Shown here one piece after another: positions 33,512 to 45,603 of a stretch of DNA of 64,000 nt. The notes below the pieces were generated by a model. That model saw nothing but the letters and a program-made list of their open reading frames with translations, had not been told where the DNA came from and made no database searches. The position numbers were made by a program, and so were the translations under genes. This stretch comes from Isoetes taiwanensis (taxonomy: Eukaryota > Streptophyta > Lycopodiopsida > Isoetales > Isoetaceae), in NCBI GenBank assembly GCA_021234155.1, contig JAJEKV010000002.1, positions 18,963,592 through 19,027,591 on the forward strand, in the 5' to 3' direction. Position 1 is the stretch's first letter. Each line of letters begins with the position of its first letter.

Positions 33512-33592
33512 TACAAGAAATTTATCGCGGCGGCCAAGGCCGCAGCGAATATTTCTTTAGTTCTGACCCTGTGAAGTTGGACTTAGCATAAG
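33512..33592 (-). repeat. Right inverted terminus with GC-rich hairpin
   Basis: 33515-33557 is the near-palindrome corresponding to 28422-28464. The outer bases to 33592 match the left terminus in inverse orientation. A 30-bp unit 'gacttagcataagttttggg' is duplicated at the outer edge (33580-33627). Confidence 0.8.
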
Positions 33593-33627
33593 TTTTGGGC
33601 CTTGTTCGACTTAGCATAAGTTTTGGG

Positions 33628-34565
33628 CCTTTTTTAGTAAGAAATGTGTAAGAGTTCGAGTTGTACGAATGTCAATTTTGAACAGATTAAATGTAGAGGG
33701 TACGAACTGGTGTCATTGCCTTGAGTTCTTGTGCTCCTAAGGTAGATGGATGTTATAAGTGATCTCAATGCATAATAACAAGCATCAATTCAACATACCT
33801 ATGCAAACATTCTAAAGGGAAAGACTGTTTATACATTTACATTACAATAATTGTTTTGTGGTGCTTGTCTTGATATCAGATTAAAACTAGAGTATTATTG
33901 AACTTAAGTATGCACTAGTCGATTGCATGGTTAGGAACTCGAAAGAAAGAGGCCGGTTCTTTGATTGTCAAGAATGGAAGCACTATTGCATTGGCTTTGG
34001 CCCTTCATTTTTATACGGGTCATCGACGTTAAGGGCAATATCACATACATAATGAAAGAAGTTTGTTGTGAATCTAAGAATTGCATTTTCTTTCCAATAA
34101 TTATACATGTCTTGATATGGAACAATGGTATGAAAAAGGTGAGCACCTCTTAATGAAGGGGGGTCGCCTAAACATGGCGGAACCATGGTTCTGAGGCAGT
34201 GGAGGCTGATGATTTGAAGCCAGCAGGCTATCGGAAACGATTCTGGCAAAATCACCTGCCTGCACGATGGTTGCCACGTGGTGTTGCCACGTTGGCATAA
34301 GCCTGATATAGGCAGCAGCCTGTTGCAAAGAAAATAGATGAGGAAGAAGGAAGCCGAATTACAGAGAAAACACTTAGAAAAAAATTTTTTTTTTCATAAA
34401 GCACTTAGAAAAAAAATGAATCACATAGTGATGTGTGAATGTAATGGATAAAATTATTATTTGACTTCCATCAAGAGTTTGGAAACAACAATTTCAAGTA
34501 AGTAGATAAGCTTCTAGTATCATTATCTAAAACATAATAACGTATGTAGTAGAAAAAACATAACT
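33628..34565. other. No gene recognised
   Basis: A minus-strand frame near 34170-34328 starting QQAAAYIRLMPTWQHHVAT follows a possible acceptor (tttgcaacag) but matches nothing I know. The rest is AT-rich. Confidence 0.4.
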
Positions 34566-34650
34566 AGAACTAGAATAGAATAGAATAGAATAGAATAGAG
34601 TTTTTATCGTCCATAGAGACCAATTGGCCTATGGGACACATAAATTGAAA
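34566..34650 (-). mobile_element. LINE-type 3' end with (TATTC)n tail
   Basis: On the minus strand CCCATAGGCCAATTGGTCTC, then TATGGACGATAAAAA, then (TATTC)n at 34566-34600. This is the same module and tail unit as the LINE end at 60.5 kb. Only the extreme 3' end is recognisable. Confidence 0.7.
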
Positions 34651-34819
34651 ATCATGACTGAAAAAACATAAAATAAGTTCAAGAGTTCCATTTCCTTTTG
34701 ATTCAAAATACTGTTTCACTTTCTTCACCCTACAAAAGAAAACAACAAATTCAATTCTAAGTTCAGATCATCGTCTATAAGAATTAAGGAATAGAGAAAG
34801 AAAGAAAGCTTACCTTTAT

Positions 34820-35905
34820 TCATTAAGTTCCTCAGCAACAGCAGAAGCATGGGGGCCAGGTTTAACAGAAAGAAACTGGGAAAAGCAGGAAGGAATTCTT
34901 AGGCAATGGCACAGACAGGAATTCAAGGTAAGGACAAACACACCACTGACAATCATGGTCCTAAAAACAGGGCAGAAACCAATGGAAGTGAGAGCATGGG
35001 AGAGAACCATAAGGTACCTGCTCAGAGATAACGTGGAAGACATACAAGGTAAACTGTCCAGCATTGCAATCACAGAATCAGCAAAATCACATATCCTCGA
35101 AAGCACTGGATGGTTTAAAGAGGTGGCAACATGGACCAGACAGATGGGATTAAACCTGAGTGACCTAATAGAAGAGGGGCAGTGGAATGAGGAGTGGGCA
35201 GACACGGCGACAAGAGCATGGCTGCAAAGGCATACAGGACCCAAGACAGACTGGCTCATACAAGTTTTTAATCCAGACCAACAAATAGGACATCAGATAT
35301 ACCGGGATAACATACTGGGGAAAAACAGAAGGGACACGCTAGCCAGATTTAGGATGGGAAGCCATGATCTAAGAATCGAAAAAGACAGGTGGAGAGGGGT
35401 AGACAAGGAGGACAGGATATGCGTAAATCTGTGGCGGGGGAGAATAGAGGATGAGAACCATATGATTAGTGACCCCCCACATACGGAGACATCGTGGGGA
35501 CGATATATAAAAATATAAGGTGGGGAGAACCAGCCCACAAGCCGATGAAGATGACGAAATCATTACGGGATCCGCGCACGCCATCCACGAATGACCCACC
35601 GCATTACACAGAAGTACACGCAAAAGAGGGCTTGTAATATGATCCGCATACAAAACGAGTCATATAGCCTCACACAAATTGCTCAAATAAAAGCGATTGA
35701 TAACGACGCATCACCGCATCGGCCAAGAAGCCGAGGTAAAAGCGGGATGCCTAGTATTAAAAGAAAAAAATAGCCTTGAAAAAGGCTACATTATAACAAA
35801 TAAGATGTGCTAGTAGCACCCTTTTAGGGAGCTCGCCCATGCTACACAAGTCCAGGGGCCTTATGGCACAAGGGACATAAATGTATTCTATTCTATTCTA
35901 TTCTA
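34820..35905 (+). mobile_element. LINE 3' part with (TATTC)n tail, 5'-truncated
   Basis: The frame 34955-35518 reads the thumb/C-terminal region of a LINE ORF2 (WERTIRYLLRDNVEDIQGKL, SGWFKEVATWTRQMGL-like, LARFRMGSHDLRIEKDRWRG, RGRIEDENHMISD). The terminal Cys-His knuckle has lost Cys residues (ICVNLW, DPP). A non-coding 3' region with a small hairpin 'agccttgaaaaaggct' leads to a (TATTC)n tail at 35883-35905. The tail abuts the 3' end of the hAT gene, so the LINE probably inserted there. Confidence 0.75.
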
Positions 35906-36830
35906 CTTCTAGAATCTCGCAAAGGTCTTCTTCCTCATCTGCTTCCTCGTCTCCATGTTTGCACTCATTTTCATTTTCTTCCACTACAGGTGGAATAGTT
36001 TCTTCCTCGTGTAAAGTAATGGATTTTTCACTTCCACTATCAAGCATAGAAGAAAGCTCAATCAAGCGCATATTTGCTGCAATAAATGTCAAGTCATTGG
36101 TCTTTTGAGTGCCAAGACAATTCCTCTTCTTAGTTGCAATGTTACCCATGGTGCTGAACAATCCCTCTATAGATGAAGAATTACATGCTTGTGACAAATT
36201 TTAACAGCCAATACTTGTAATTTTTTCTTTTCTGCACCATTCTCTTCCCACCATAATGTTGCATTCACACGAAAACGATCCATCTTAGCATCTCTTGTTG
36301 AAAACATGCCTTCTCTCAATCTATACTTGTACCATGCAGACTTAACAACCCTTCTCTCATCATCATCCTTGACTAATTTTTCCAACATTTCATTCCAACC
36401 TTGCATAACAATTATTTCACTTTTTTGATCATGTCCTTGAAACTCAGGATCAAGAACATATGCAGCAGCATGAAGAGGTGAATAATATTCTGTTCACCTA
36501 GCATTTGCAAACCGCACCAACTCTGCCTTATGTATTCATCCTTCTCAATATTTTTCAAGTGTGCAATCAAGCTTTGCATCCCTTCACGCACCTTGCCAAT
36601 GCAAGGAAAAGGTCCATCCACAAGCCTAAGCATCAACATTATTGGCTTTACAAGAGCTAGAATATGAACAACATCATCCCACACTACAAGAGAAGGGTGC
36701 TTGTTTCATCAAGTATAACGTCAAAATTGTTGACACAAATAGAACCTTCAGAACTTCCATTCTTGTCACATCCTTGACGTTGTACATGACGCGATCATTT
36801 GCTACAAATTTGTCACCAGGGTGACAACCA
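35906..36830 (-). pseudogene. hAT-superfamily transposase, 3' half
   Basis: Successive minus-strand frames: DVVHILALVKPIMLMLRLVD (36.65 kb, central region), WNEMLEKLVKDDDER-type linker, WYKYRLREGMFSTRDAKMDR then LWWEENGAEKKKLQVLAVKI (36.2-36.35 kb), and SSIEGLFSTMGNIATKKRNC then LGTQKTNDLTFIAANMRL (C-terminal hAT dimerisation region), followed by an acidic tail. Small frameshifts at about 36.41 and 36.19 kb separate them. The N-terminal zinc finger and first catalytic Asp are not evident. The downstream end is cut by a LINE tail. Confidence 0.72.
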
Positions 36831-37311
36831 TTGCATCAACCTTGTGCCTTGATCGTTTGCCACAATAGTTTACATAATGGCCATTTGTAACTATGTTGCA
36901 ACACTAGAGTGGCAAATATACCATCAATGTTTTTACTATTTTTGCATGAAGTTTATTCCAATATATTCTCAAAATAGCATCATACTTTGCAAGAAGTTTA
37001 TTGCATTATCTTGTCAATGTTCTTGGCACTAGAGCAACACACTTGCAACAAAAGAATTAGGATATGTAAGTTCGTTTTTTCAAATATGTGTGGCAAGCTA
37101 AAAACCAAGATTGCATATATGTTTTGGCCACATTTCAACATATTTGTGCCCATCTAATGGCCATATTTTGTCAAACTTTATACAATTATTTTGCCTACCT
37201 TGTGATTAAAAGAATACTTAACTTTGCGTCAATTAGTTGAACACGATCATCAAAACACTGTGACCAAATTTCACATACGCTAAGTCACCTAATGCACCTA
37301 CTTTTGCGTCA
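36831..37311. other. AT-rich DNA between hAT and L1
   Basis: Probably the upstream part of the decayed hAT element; no motif recognised. Confidence 0.4.
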
Positions 37312-37327
37312 AGTTAAGTGTATTATT
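37312..37327. repeat. Target site duplication of the L1, 3' copy
   Basis: AGTTAAGTGTATTATT, identical to 43202-43217. Confidence 0.93.
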
Positions 37328-38273
37328 TTTTTTTTTTTTTTGAAGGAACGAGATGATTTTTTCATTAATTAAGGAAAAACATACAAAATCCTGTTAAGTC
37401 CCATAGAGGCTTAACAAGGCAGAATATGATAGTAGGTGACAATGTGGTTATCCACACAGATGTTTATAAAAGTATCCGGCCAAAATAAGCTTGATGATAT
37501 GAAGATTCTTCACAGCAACCGATGTATCAAAATAGATAGCCACAGCAACAGATGTATCAAAATAGGTAGCCACTTTTGCAAGAATTCACATAGAAGACCC
37601 GAGCACCTTGCTGAGTAGGAAAAGGAGATGCATCCCTGTATTGCCCTTTTGTTGTCATTACTAAAACCTGCACATACAAACAGAAATATTGCAATCATAA
37701 GGAGGCCAAAGTGCTGACTTTTCCTAAGATCCTTGTTGATGGGATGGTAGGAATAATGGGGCAATTGGGATCATCAGACTGGAAGAGGATATTGAAGCGG
37801 GTTGTGAAGTTGCTAGTTGTATCCAAAGTGTATGAGTATTCCTTCCACAACTGGTCTCTGATCAGTCTATAGTAATCTTGTTGTACCATGAGCAGAATAA
37901 GATTGCCATAAGCATCGGCCTAGCATCCCGTGTGTATAGTATAGTTCTCTCGTATCTCAAGAATTGCCTTTCAGAAATTCATGGTGATGCTTTTCCATGA
38001 ACCAAAATAAGTAGATAAAGCTTTTGCATCACTTCTCTTGAGAAGATTGAAGCCCATAACCTTTCCGATTTTGTCCTAATCTCCTCATCATCTATTATCC
38101 GCTTTCACGTGTCCAATGATTATGTGGAGGATAGCGGACTTGATGCTCATGTATTCTCGCGGATCACCATATCGGCCACTTCATTTCTCAAAGAGGCCCC
38201 ATCCCTAATGACAAAGTATCTGTTTGTATGTGGACCTCTCAAGCACAACTCCATGTATCCTAAGCAAAAAAAC

Positions 38274-41200
38274 TCAATTAGCATTTCTAAATGTGAGCCT
38301 GGAAATGAACAAGAGATGATACCCCACAAATTCACCAATTTGATCCCAACACTTGTCATAATTGTCAGCAAATAATTTCCTATGTGCAGTAGCACAAAGC
38401 TCAATGTCATACTTAATATGCAATTTGATCCATGTAATAGAAAAGCTTTTTTTGCCATATAAACATCTATTTCTGGATTTCCAGATATTCCATAGGCATA
38501 AATAGACAATAGTATTTTTGTAAGTGTCTTCTCCTTGTAAGAGATTTATTATAGTAGATCTATCAATGTTACCAAAATATCTATTGATCCAAGACCATAA
38601 GGAATCCAACTTAGAACAGAAAAAGATGTGTTCAAAATCCTCAACATTATTACAATTTAGAGGGCAATTGGGAGACACATTAGGATTCCTGCTGTTAATA
38701 ACCTGAAGGCAAGGAACACTTTTGTTTGCAATGAGCCAAATGAAGAAGGAAACCTTTTTGCAACATAAGAATTCCAAACATTTTTTATAATGAAATTGGT
38801 GGCAGTAGGATCAATTCCCCAAACACTGGAAGACTTGGGAGGATGAGGACTCTGATGAAGGAAATTATAGACATCCTTTACCTTATAGCACTTCTTCTTA
38901 TTTAAATACCAATCCAAATTATTATGCAGATCTCGATTAATATTGGAATTTCCCACAATGTTCCCCGATGTGCTTGTAAATTTTTTATCGGTTTGAGAAC
39001 CCCTAATAGTATATTTGAGATTAGACCAAAGTTACCCATCTCATTATTACGCCACGATCTCCCAGTTAATAATACCATAAGAACTCCACTTTTTGTATGT
39101 TTGAGGGTGTTTAAGAGCAAGCACATGGTTTGGATGATCTTTAAAAGTAGGAGACCAAAAGATGGACATGGAAGAATGAAAACTTATATCCTGCTCATAT
39201 TTGAATGCCGAGAAAATATTATTCCAAGCCTTCACAATATTCCTCATAAGAGGAGACATGTTTGCTGCCAAGGAGACTTCACAAAAGGCAGAATTCGGCA
39301 GCTCATGAGGGACTGATGGGTGACCCAGAGGAGAGCTCTCCTTTAGCCAATATCTAATGAATTTGGAAGCAGCACTATTAGATCCACTGAGGGCTTTCCA
39401 AACAAACTTACCAGCGAGAGCTTGAGCTTGTTTATGGATGTTTTTACATGCTAGACCACCCTCTTTCTTCCTCATGGTGATTGTATTCCAATTGACTAAG
39501 TTATTACCATTCCAGATAAAATTTCTTATGATCTTCTCAATGCTTATAGACACAAAAGTGTGAGCCACAAGAGCAGTGGAGAAATAAATGTGGGAGCTGG
39601 TGAGGACTTGATTAGCAATTACCACTCGACCAGCCAGAGATAGAGAATTTCTATATGTATGAAGTTTAGCTCTGATTTTCTCAACAATAGGAGACCACAG
39701 ACCAGAAAGATTTGAATTTAAAGATAAAGGCATTCCCAAAAGTTTGGTGACTTCAGAGGTTTTAATAACTTTAATCCCAGGCACATTAGTGTCATTATCA
39801 CCAATAATAACACACTTAGATAAATTAAGGTCCACACCTGAGGCTGCACTAAATTGGTTCAAGATATCCATAAAAAGATTAATATTATCATCCTTATTTT
39901 CCAGGAAGCAGAAAGTGTCATCAGCATATTGGTGGATGCAAATAGAATCAGTGGATTTTGGAAGCTTTAGCCCAGTCAAATTTCCAACATTTTGATGATG
40001 CATGACAGCTTTAAGTCACAACTCAGCCACCACAATAAATAGATAGGGAGCCAAAGGACAACCTTGCCTGACCCCCCTTTCCAAAGGGAAAAAAGGACTA
40101 GGTGAACCATTAATTAAAATTGTTGAACTTGATCTAAGATTCGCACCATTGATTAACCGGATGACTTTATCATGAAAAACCGAAGTTTTTCATAGCATAT
40201 TCAATGAAATCCCATCTAATGTTATCAAAGGCTCTTTAAAATCTAACTTAAGGAGAACACGCTTTTGATTCGAGATTTTATTCCAATGCAACCCTTCCAT
40301 GGCAGCAATATAATTTTCAAGAATAAACCTATTAGGGAGAAAAGCACTCGATTTCCACCGATTACTCAAGATAATCTTTGATTCTTGAGGCAATAATTTT
40401 GGCAATGTGATCTTATAGGTGGTATTGGTTAAAGATATTGGTCTCAAAATAAAAACTTCGGTAGGCTTGTCCACTTTAGGGATTAAAGAGATAAATCCAC
40501 TAGCTATAGAAGGATGCGATGCTTAGCTTCCCAAAAAGCCTCTTATGAAATGCATGAAGTCATATTGGATTAAATCCCAAAATTCTAAGAAGAATTCTCG
40601 AGGAAATCCATCGGGACCGTGAGATTTACCATGTTTAAAGCTTTTAAGAATTGATAGAACTTCCTCGAGCTAGGAACATCCGAAAAGGGTAATATCCATT
40701 TGATTGTGATCATTTGGAATAATGGAGTCAATCAAATCAATGAATTTCTTGGCATTATTGTCCATAGAAATATCGAAATTATACTTTTTGAAAACAGATC
40801 AGAATATTTAGAATGGAAATAATTGGAGATCTGACAGGATTATTCAAAACCGACGGAATCATTACTAATTTCATTGATAGAGCTCTTATTTTGTCTTGCC
40901 TTGGCAATTCTAAAGAAAAATTCGTGCTACCGTGAGTCCATGTCATTTGTGTATTTAATTTTTGATCCGATTCTGCCCCCTTTGGCCTCAAATTCCTCAA
41001 TACTCCTAATCTTTATTTCAAGACTTTCCTCTTGGAGATGTAAAGAAGAGTTGAATGGATCCTCACTTAAAGCCAACCTCACATCTCTCATATGCTGAAG
41101 AAGAATGTTTTTTTCCCCTCGACTTTATCGATTTTTAGCTTTTAGACCATTCTTTAATCCGTGATTTGGAGGCCTTAAGATTCAAATAGAAACCCTTCAT

Positions 41201-42043
41201 GGACATGGATTCAAGAACTCTAGGAAAGGCTAGAGTAAAATTCCCTGAACTCTTGACAGAACAAGGTATTTTGAAGCAAACTGGAATTGAATTTGTAAGG
41301 GATGTTACCAGATCTTGGAACGGACACCTGATGTTGAGTGCATAAGAATTGAGGTTGATGATCAGAAATAGCAGTAGATTCATCACTGTAAACATAGGCA
41401 TTGTCCCAAAAGTTCGAGCCAGAAATATTAAGATAGAATCTGTCCAAAGCACAAAACACTCTAGCATTCCCTTTTCTCTTATTAGACCAAGTGAATTTAG
41501 CAGAAGAGGAGGGAATCATAAGCATAGAATTATCATCAATGAGATTATTCCAATGAGTTTTTTCCAATCTAGACATATTGATCTTATTACCCAATTTTTG
41601 ATTCCAACAAGGAGTATTGTTGAAATCACCAGCCAAGATCCAGTCATCAATGTTTTGAGCCTTCATCCAATGATTAATATCCAACCAGAGGAGTTCTCTC
41701 TCTTTTGGATTGGTTGAGGCATAAATATTGATAAGACCAAAGGATTTATCCATGATATTAAAAAATGGTGCCTTTGCCACATTTTTGCTCTGACTCAAAA
41801 AACAGTTCGGTTGTTAAGATCTTTCCAAATCATACATATCCCCCCGAGGTTCCATCCTGCTTCCATCCATATGGAGGAGCTTCCTGAAATTATCCAATCT
41901 CCAAGATTTCCACATTCAAATTTTTGAAGCTTAAGCTCTTGTAAAAGAATGATGTCGGCTTTATAAGATTTAATTTGGGAAATCACTCTCCTTCTTTTGA
42001 GAGCACCTTTAATACCCCTAAGGTTCCATGAGAGAATCTTCAT
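38274..42043 (-). pseudogene. L1 ORF2: endonuclease, reverse transcriptase, zf-RVT (broken)
   Basis: Starts MKILSWNLRGIKGALKRRR at 42043. Endonuclease residues visible: Asn in SWNLRG, Glu in LLQELKL, WILAGDFNNTP, and the AISDHQPQF end (41.35 kb). RT follows: ILRPISLTNTTYKI (40.45 kb), LLKLDFKE with a shift, GVRQGCPLAPYLFIVVAEL followed by a TGA (about 40.03 kb), HQYADDTFCF (catalytic Asp pair at 39917-39928), and KLLGMPLS. C-terminal zf-RVT: FFIWLIANKSVPCLQVINSR then CPLNCNNVEDFEHIFFCSKL (38.6 kb). At least four frame breaks between 42.04 and 38.27 kb. Confidence 0.92.
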
Positions 42044-42369
42044 AAGGATATTAAAAAGAAGGATGAAAGGATAAAACTATCTATGTTTGGTTTTCCATCT
42101 TCTCTCTTTCTTATTTTTGCTTATTATTATTATTAGCGATGCAATCAAGTTTGTGCATAACTTAGCTTTTTTCTTATTTACATTGGTTGACTCTCTCTTA
42201 TCAGTGCTAACAACAGAAGAAGAATTTAGATAATACTCAAAGTCCCAATTTTTATCATTCTCTTTAGAGCATAGATTTTCCTTTTCACTATCCAATTCAT
42301 CTGAAGATATCCCCCCAGGAATGAATTCAAACAGTTTATTAATAGATTTATCAGCAATAGCAATACTAG

Positions 42370-43020
42370 TCAATTTTTTGTTAAGACTATTATTAGATGG
42401 AGATTTAATTGGATGAAGAACTTGCACGAAGGTGTTTCTTCTTGTTCAATATTTTGAGAGTCAGCAGATTGAGGAGTCTCTGGAACAAACTCAATATCAC
42501 ATTTTTCAATCATGTTTGATTCCCTATCCATCTCTTTAGTATGCTGAGCCAGCTGAGTCTGTTTATCTTTATCCAAACTTGCAACTTTCTGATATGACTG
42601 GTGGAAAGTACTCATAGCAATATCATTGAAATCCAATGTAGCCAACTGATCTGCTATTTTTTCTGAAATGGAAGGCTGCTGATGGCAAGGTGAAGTATCA
42701 TCAGGAGAAGATAAGTCAATAAGATCCATGAAATTTACTTTTGAAGGTGAATGGACTGTAGGGCAAGGGAGGGGTGCTAAAGGATATACCAAGTCCTCAT
42801 TTTCTGATTGCAATAATTCCATCTGTTGTGCATGAGAGTTAGTAAAAACAGCAAACTGGTTTGAACAGTGAATTACCTCATCATTGTCTTGTTCATTTGA
42901 TTTGCACTCAGAAGATTCCCCCATATTACCTTTTGTATGATGAAGGTCATGTGTTATTGGGGTAACCTTTCGCCAGCTTTCAAAGAATAGCAATTTCCTT
43001 ATTCTTGTTGACATCTTGTG
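42370..43020 (-). pseudogene. L1 ORF1-like frame
   Basis: Open frame of about 215 codons (first ATG near 43014, MSTRIRKLLFFESWRKV), rich in Gln, Ser and acidic residues, with no nucleic-acid-binding domain recognised. A second frame, open from the very 5' end of the element (43201) to about 42990, reads basic sequence (KNKVTGKVSKAQTSFIAKV) and probably belonged to the same ORF before a frameshift. Confidence 0.6.
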
Positions 43021-43201
43021 GCACTTTGGCAATAAAACTTGTCTGTGCTTTAGATACTTTCCCTGTCACCTTATTCTTCAAAGAATATTTTGTTTGAATT
43101 TCCTTAGTTAATGAATCTCTCGTGCCTTTGGCAGGAATCCAATTTGATAGATTCCATTTCGAATTTGAGTAGCCAGCTTGATGCCTTAAGGATTTAGAGT
43201 C

Positions 43202-43217
43202 AGTTAAGTGTATTATT
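43202..43217. repeat. Target site duplication of the L1, 5' copy
   Basis: AGTTAAGTGTATTATT, identical to 37312-37327. Confidence 0.93.
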
Positions 43218-43319
43218 GCATCATATAAAACAACAAACTATCACTCTTATATAATGCATGTACATTTTTTTCATTTCATATTTTGTTTGATGTATTTTCG
43301 TTGCAATTGATTCTCATGT

Positions 43320-43793
43320 TGACACGTGTCGCGAAAACCCCCTTGTGCCGCCGGCCCTTTCCCTCTGTGATTCCACTCCGTTGGACCCAGGCCGCATCTA
43401 CCATACCTCCACTTCCTCAACGCCTAGATCGCCTCTTGCACATAGCGGCATCTGTGAAAACAGAGAATATAGCAGAAGAAACATTAGTGGGCAAGAATCA
43501 TTTGCATCGCCGGACTTGGGAAGATCGGCCTTTTCAGACTCTTCCTTTCCGGTCTCTTCTACCATAACTCGCTCCACCTGAGTCAGAACTCCACGGCGAA
43601 CTGCGGTTCTACATCCCGAAATGCCATAGCTCAAAAATCAAATACAAAATCAAGACCAGGCTATCAAAAACGCTTGATCCGACCCAGATGTAACATTTAC
43701 TGTGGATCTCTCTGGGTATAAATAGGCCTAGATCGCCCAATTTTTTCAATTCGCTAGACTCACTAAGACCGCAGTTTCCAATTTCATATAAAG
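43320..43793 (+). promoter_or_regulatory. Candidate promoter and first non-coding exon
   Basis: A less AT-rich block contains an ACACGTGTC G-box/ABRE-like site at 43322-43330 and TATAAATA at 43717-43724. About 70 bases later is AAG|gtatgc (donor at 43794), as for a short 5' leader exon of about 45 nt. No coding exon was recognised downstream to 45 kb, so the gene served, if any, is unknown. Confidence 0.3.
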
Positions 43794-45497
43794 GTATGCC
43801 CCTATTTCCGAATTTGTTTTCAATCCCTGCTTTTTTTTTTTATTTCCGCAAGAGCAGCAGTTCTTATCTTCATCCGCTATATTATGTTATAAGTGAGATT
43901 AATTACGAATTAGCCCTTGAATAGACTCACACCAGATCTTTTTCGCTATGAGTGAAAAAATTAGCGTTGCCCATAACGCTCTCTTGATCAAGCCAAAATT
44001 TGCAAACATGATAATGTTTGCCCCGAGTTTAGCCACGAAAGACTAATTATTCCACGCGAGAGATACCGGCCTCCCCACAAAAGCTCCCAGAGTCCAGACG
44101 GCTGGCCGAAATATTCTATCGTCGTCTGGATGGGAAGATAAGACGACCCATTTGTTGGAGGTGTAAGTAGTTGTAAAACAATTGTAAAACGGCAGCATCC
44201 CGTCGTTTCTGCTATGAAATCCGATACTCTGTCCACCTCATTTGGATTGGCAAATAGTTGTTTTGTAGCAGAATGAGAGAGCACGGTATATCTAGTTGAT
44301 GCATCATTCTGGTGCAGAAAGCTGCAAAGTGCAAAGGCTGCCGATTTTTTCCTGAGGCACCATGTTTTGGATTAGATTTTTGAGAAGGAAGTCAATAAAA
44401 GTCAAGTTTTACGTCACACCGATATTCATCTCTGACACCTTCAAGATAAGATAGAATAGGATAGGATCACCGGAGCAGACTCGGATTATCATCGTACCAG
44501 GCTGTGTCAATGTTGGAAAAGAACTCTCCCATTTAATAACGTTTTTTGCACACAATTAGGTTTCTTACCATTCCATTAGACAACATTACATAATTAAGCA
44601 TACTTCCTATGCCTCCTACATGAATTCCTTCCCATTTGTCCTTAAGTATATCGTTATCGGTTTTTTAAGATGTCAACCTCACATTGCTCAATTATGGTAA
44701 TTAACATTTTTTAGACCGGGCATTTATTCTATTGTCCATCTCTTTGTTTGTGGCTTATGTCTGTCGCTGTTTCTCTCAAAGTATTGCTAAATACAACCTT
44801 AAGATTGTTGCCTAGATTGCTCAATCAAAAGAGTCATTGTTATAGCTTTTCTAGAGCCTAGCAATGTATTAAAATCAAAACAAATGCACAAACGCCCCAA
44901 ACTTCATCGTTATTGATGCCTCTCAGGCTAGGTCTTAGGAACAATAAGTGTATGACACTATGCCTATTGAATATCTCAAAGCTTATTCGCTCCACGTGCT
45001 ACACATATGCCTTCACGCCTAAAGTGAGATAACATCCAATGCATGTTTTCTATTATATTCGCATAGTTTAGAAAAGGTATCTTGCATGGGTGCATTCAAA
45101 CCATCCCACCTAGACCAAGTTTATATCAAAATAATATTGCCCTCATTAAATGATCGAATAAGAATAGAATAAGGAACTATATTCACCATTGCTTTTTTAT
45201 GTATTTATTTTTGAAAGCGTGATATTGACAGCATAATGAGGAGTTTAATGTCGACTTTAGATAGGCGTGGTTGGAATACCGTGGTCCTTGATCACATCAC
45301 TGGTAAGTGAGTATGTAGAGATATACCGTGGTCCTTGACAACATCACTAGTAAGTGAGTGTGTAGAGGACAGGGGGTTGAGAAAGAGAAACGTGCCGCGA
45401 TAAGTTTCTTGTATGATAAAAATGTAACCACACTTGCATTTCCATGAACCAATAATTTTAATTTTGTAATAATTTTAATTTAAAAATGATTACAAAA
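43794..45497. other. No gene recognised; one diverged duplication
   Basis: 'taccgtggtccttgat' with the following ~35 bases is repeated at about 45278-45370. 'gccgcgataagtttcttgta' followed by 'tgataa' at 45394-45419 matches the inner edge of the inverted terminus at 33.5 kb, so a remnant of that element family lies here. Confidence 0.55.
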
Positions 45498-45603
45498 TTA
45501 CAACTTATGTGTGGTGGAGAAAAACTTTTCATTCATGAAAACAAGGTTCAACATTGTAAATGCCACTAGGGCAAGCAAGTCTAACACACTAAACAATATA
45601 ATA

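Larger units (their letters stand above)
28387..33592. mobile_element. Putative composite gene-capturing transposon
   Basis: About 80 bp at 28387-28467 is repeated in inverse orientation at 33512-33592. Shared parts are 'aagtccaact', 'aaagaaat', the GC-rich hairpin and 'gataaatttcttgta'. Between these ends lie pieces of at least two unrelated host genes in opposite orientations (vacuolar sorting receptor, PI4K-gamma) plus a coiled-coil exon, all broken. Subterminal hairpins shared with copies elsewhere in the window lie inside each end. No transposase and no clean target duplication were found. The unit is an inference; the repeats and gene pieces are seen directly. Confidence 0.42.
37328..43201 (-). 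mobile_element. Nearly full-length L1-type LINE retrotransposon
   Basis: About 5.9 kb on the minus strand, bounded by a perfect 16-bp target duplication and ending in poly(A) (T run at 37326-37341). Order from 5': ORF1-like frame (42370-43032), apurinic-type endonuclease, reverse transcriptase, C-terminal zinc-ribbon-like region, short 3' untranslated region with 'tcattaattaagg'. Coding frames are broken by a few stops and shifts only, and the target duplication is unmutated, so the insertion is fairly young but not autonomous. Confidence 0.95.

Noticed and set aside
28387-33592. Canonical Helitron interpretation of the hairpin ends
   Set aside because: The hairpin is followed by CTTG rather than CTRR, hairpins occur at both ends, and the ends are inverted copies.
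43283-43634. Overlapping frames near 43.3-43.6 kb on both strands
   Set aside because: They coincide with a locally GC-richer block where stops are rare, and none resembles a protein family.
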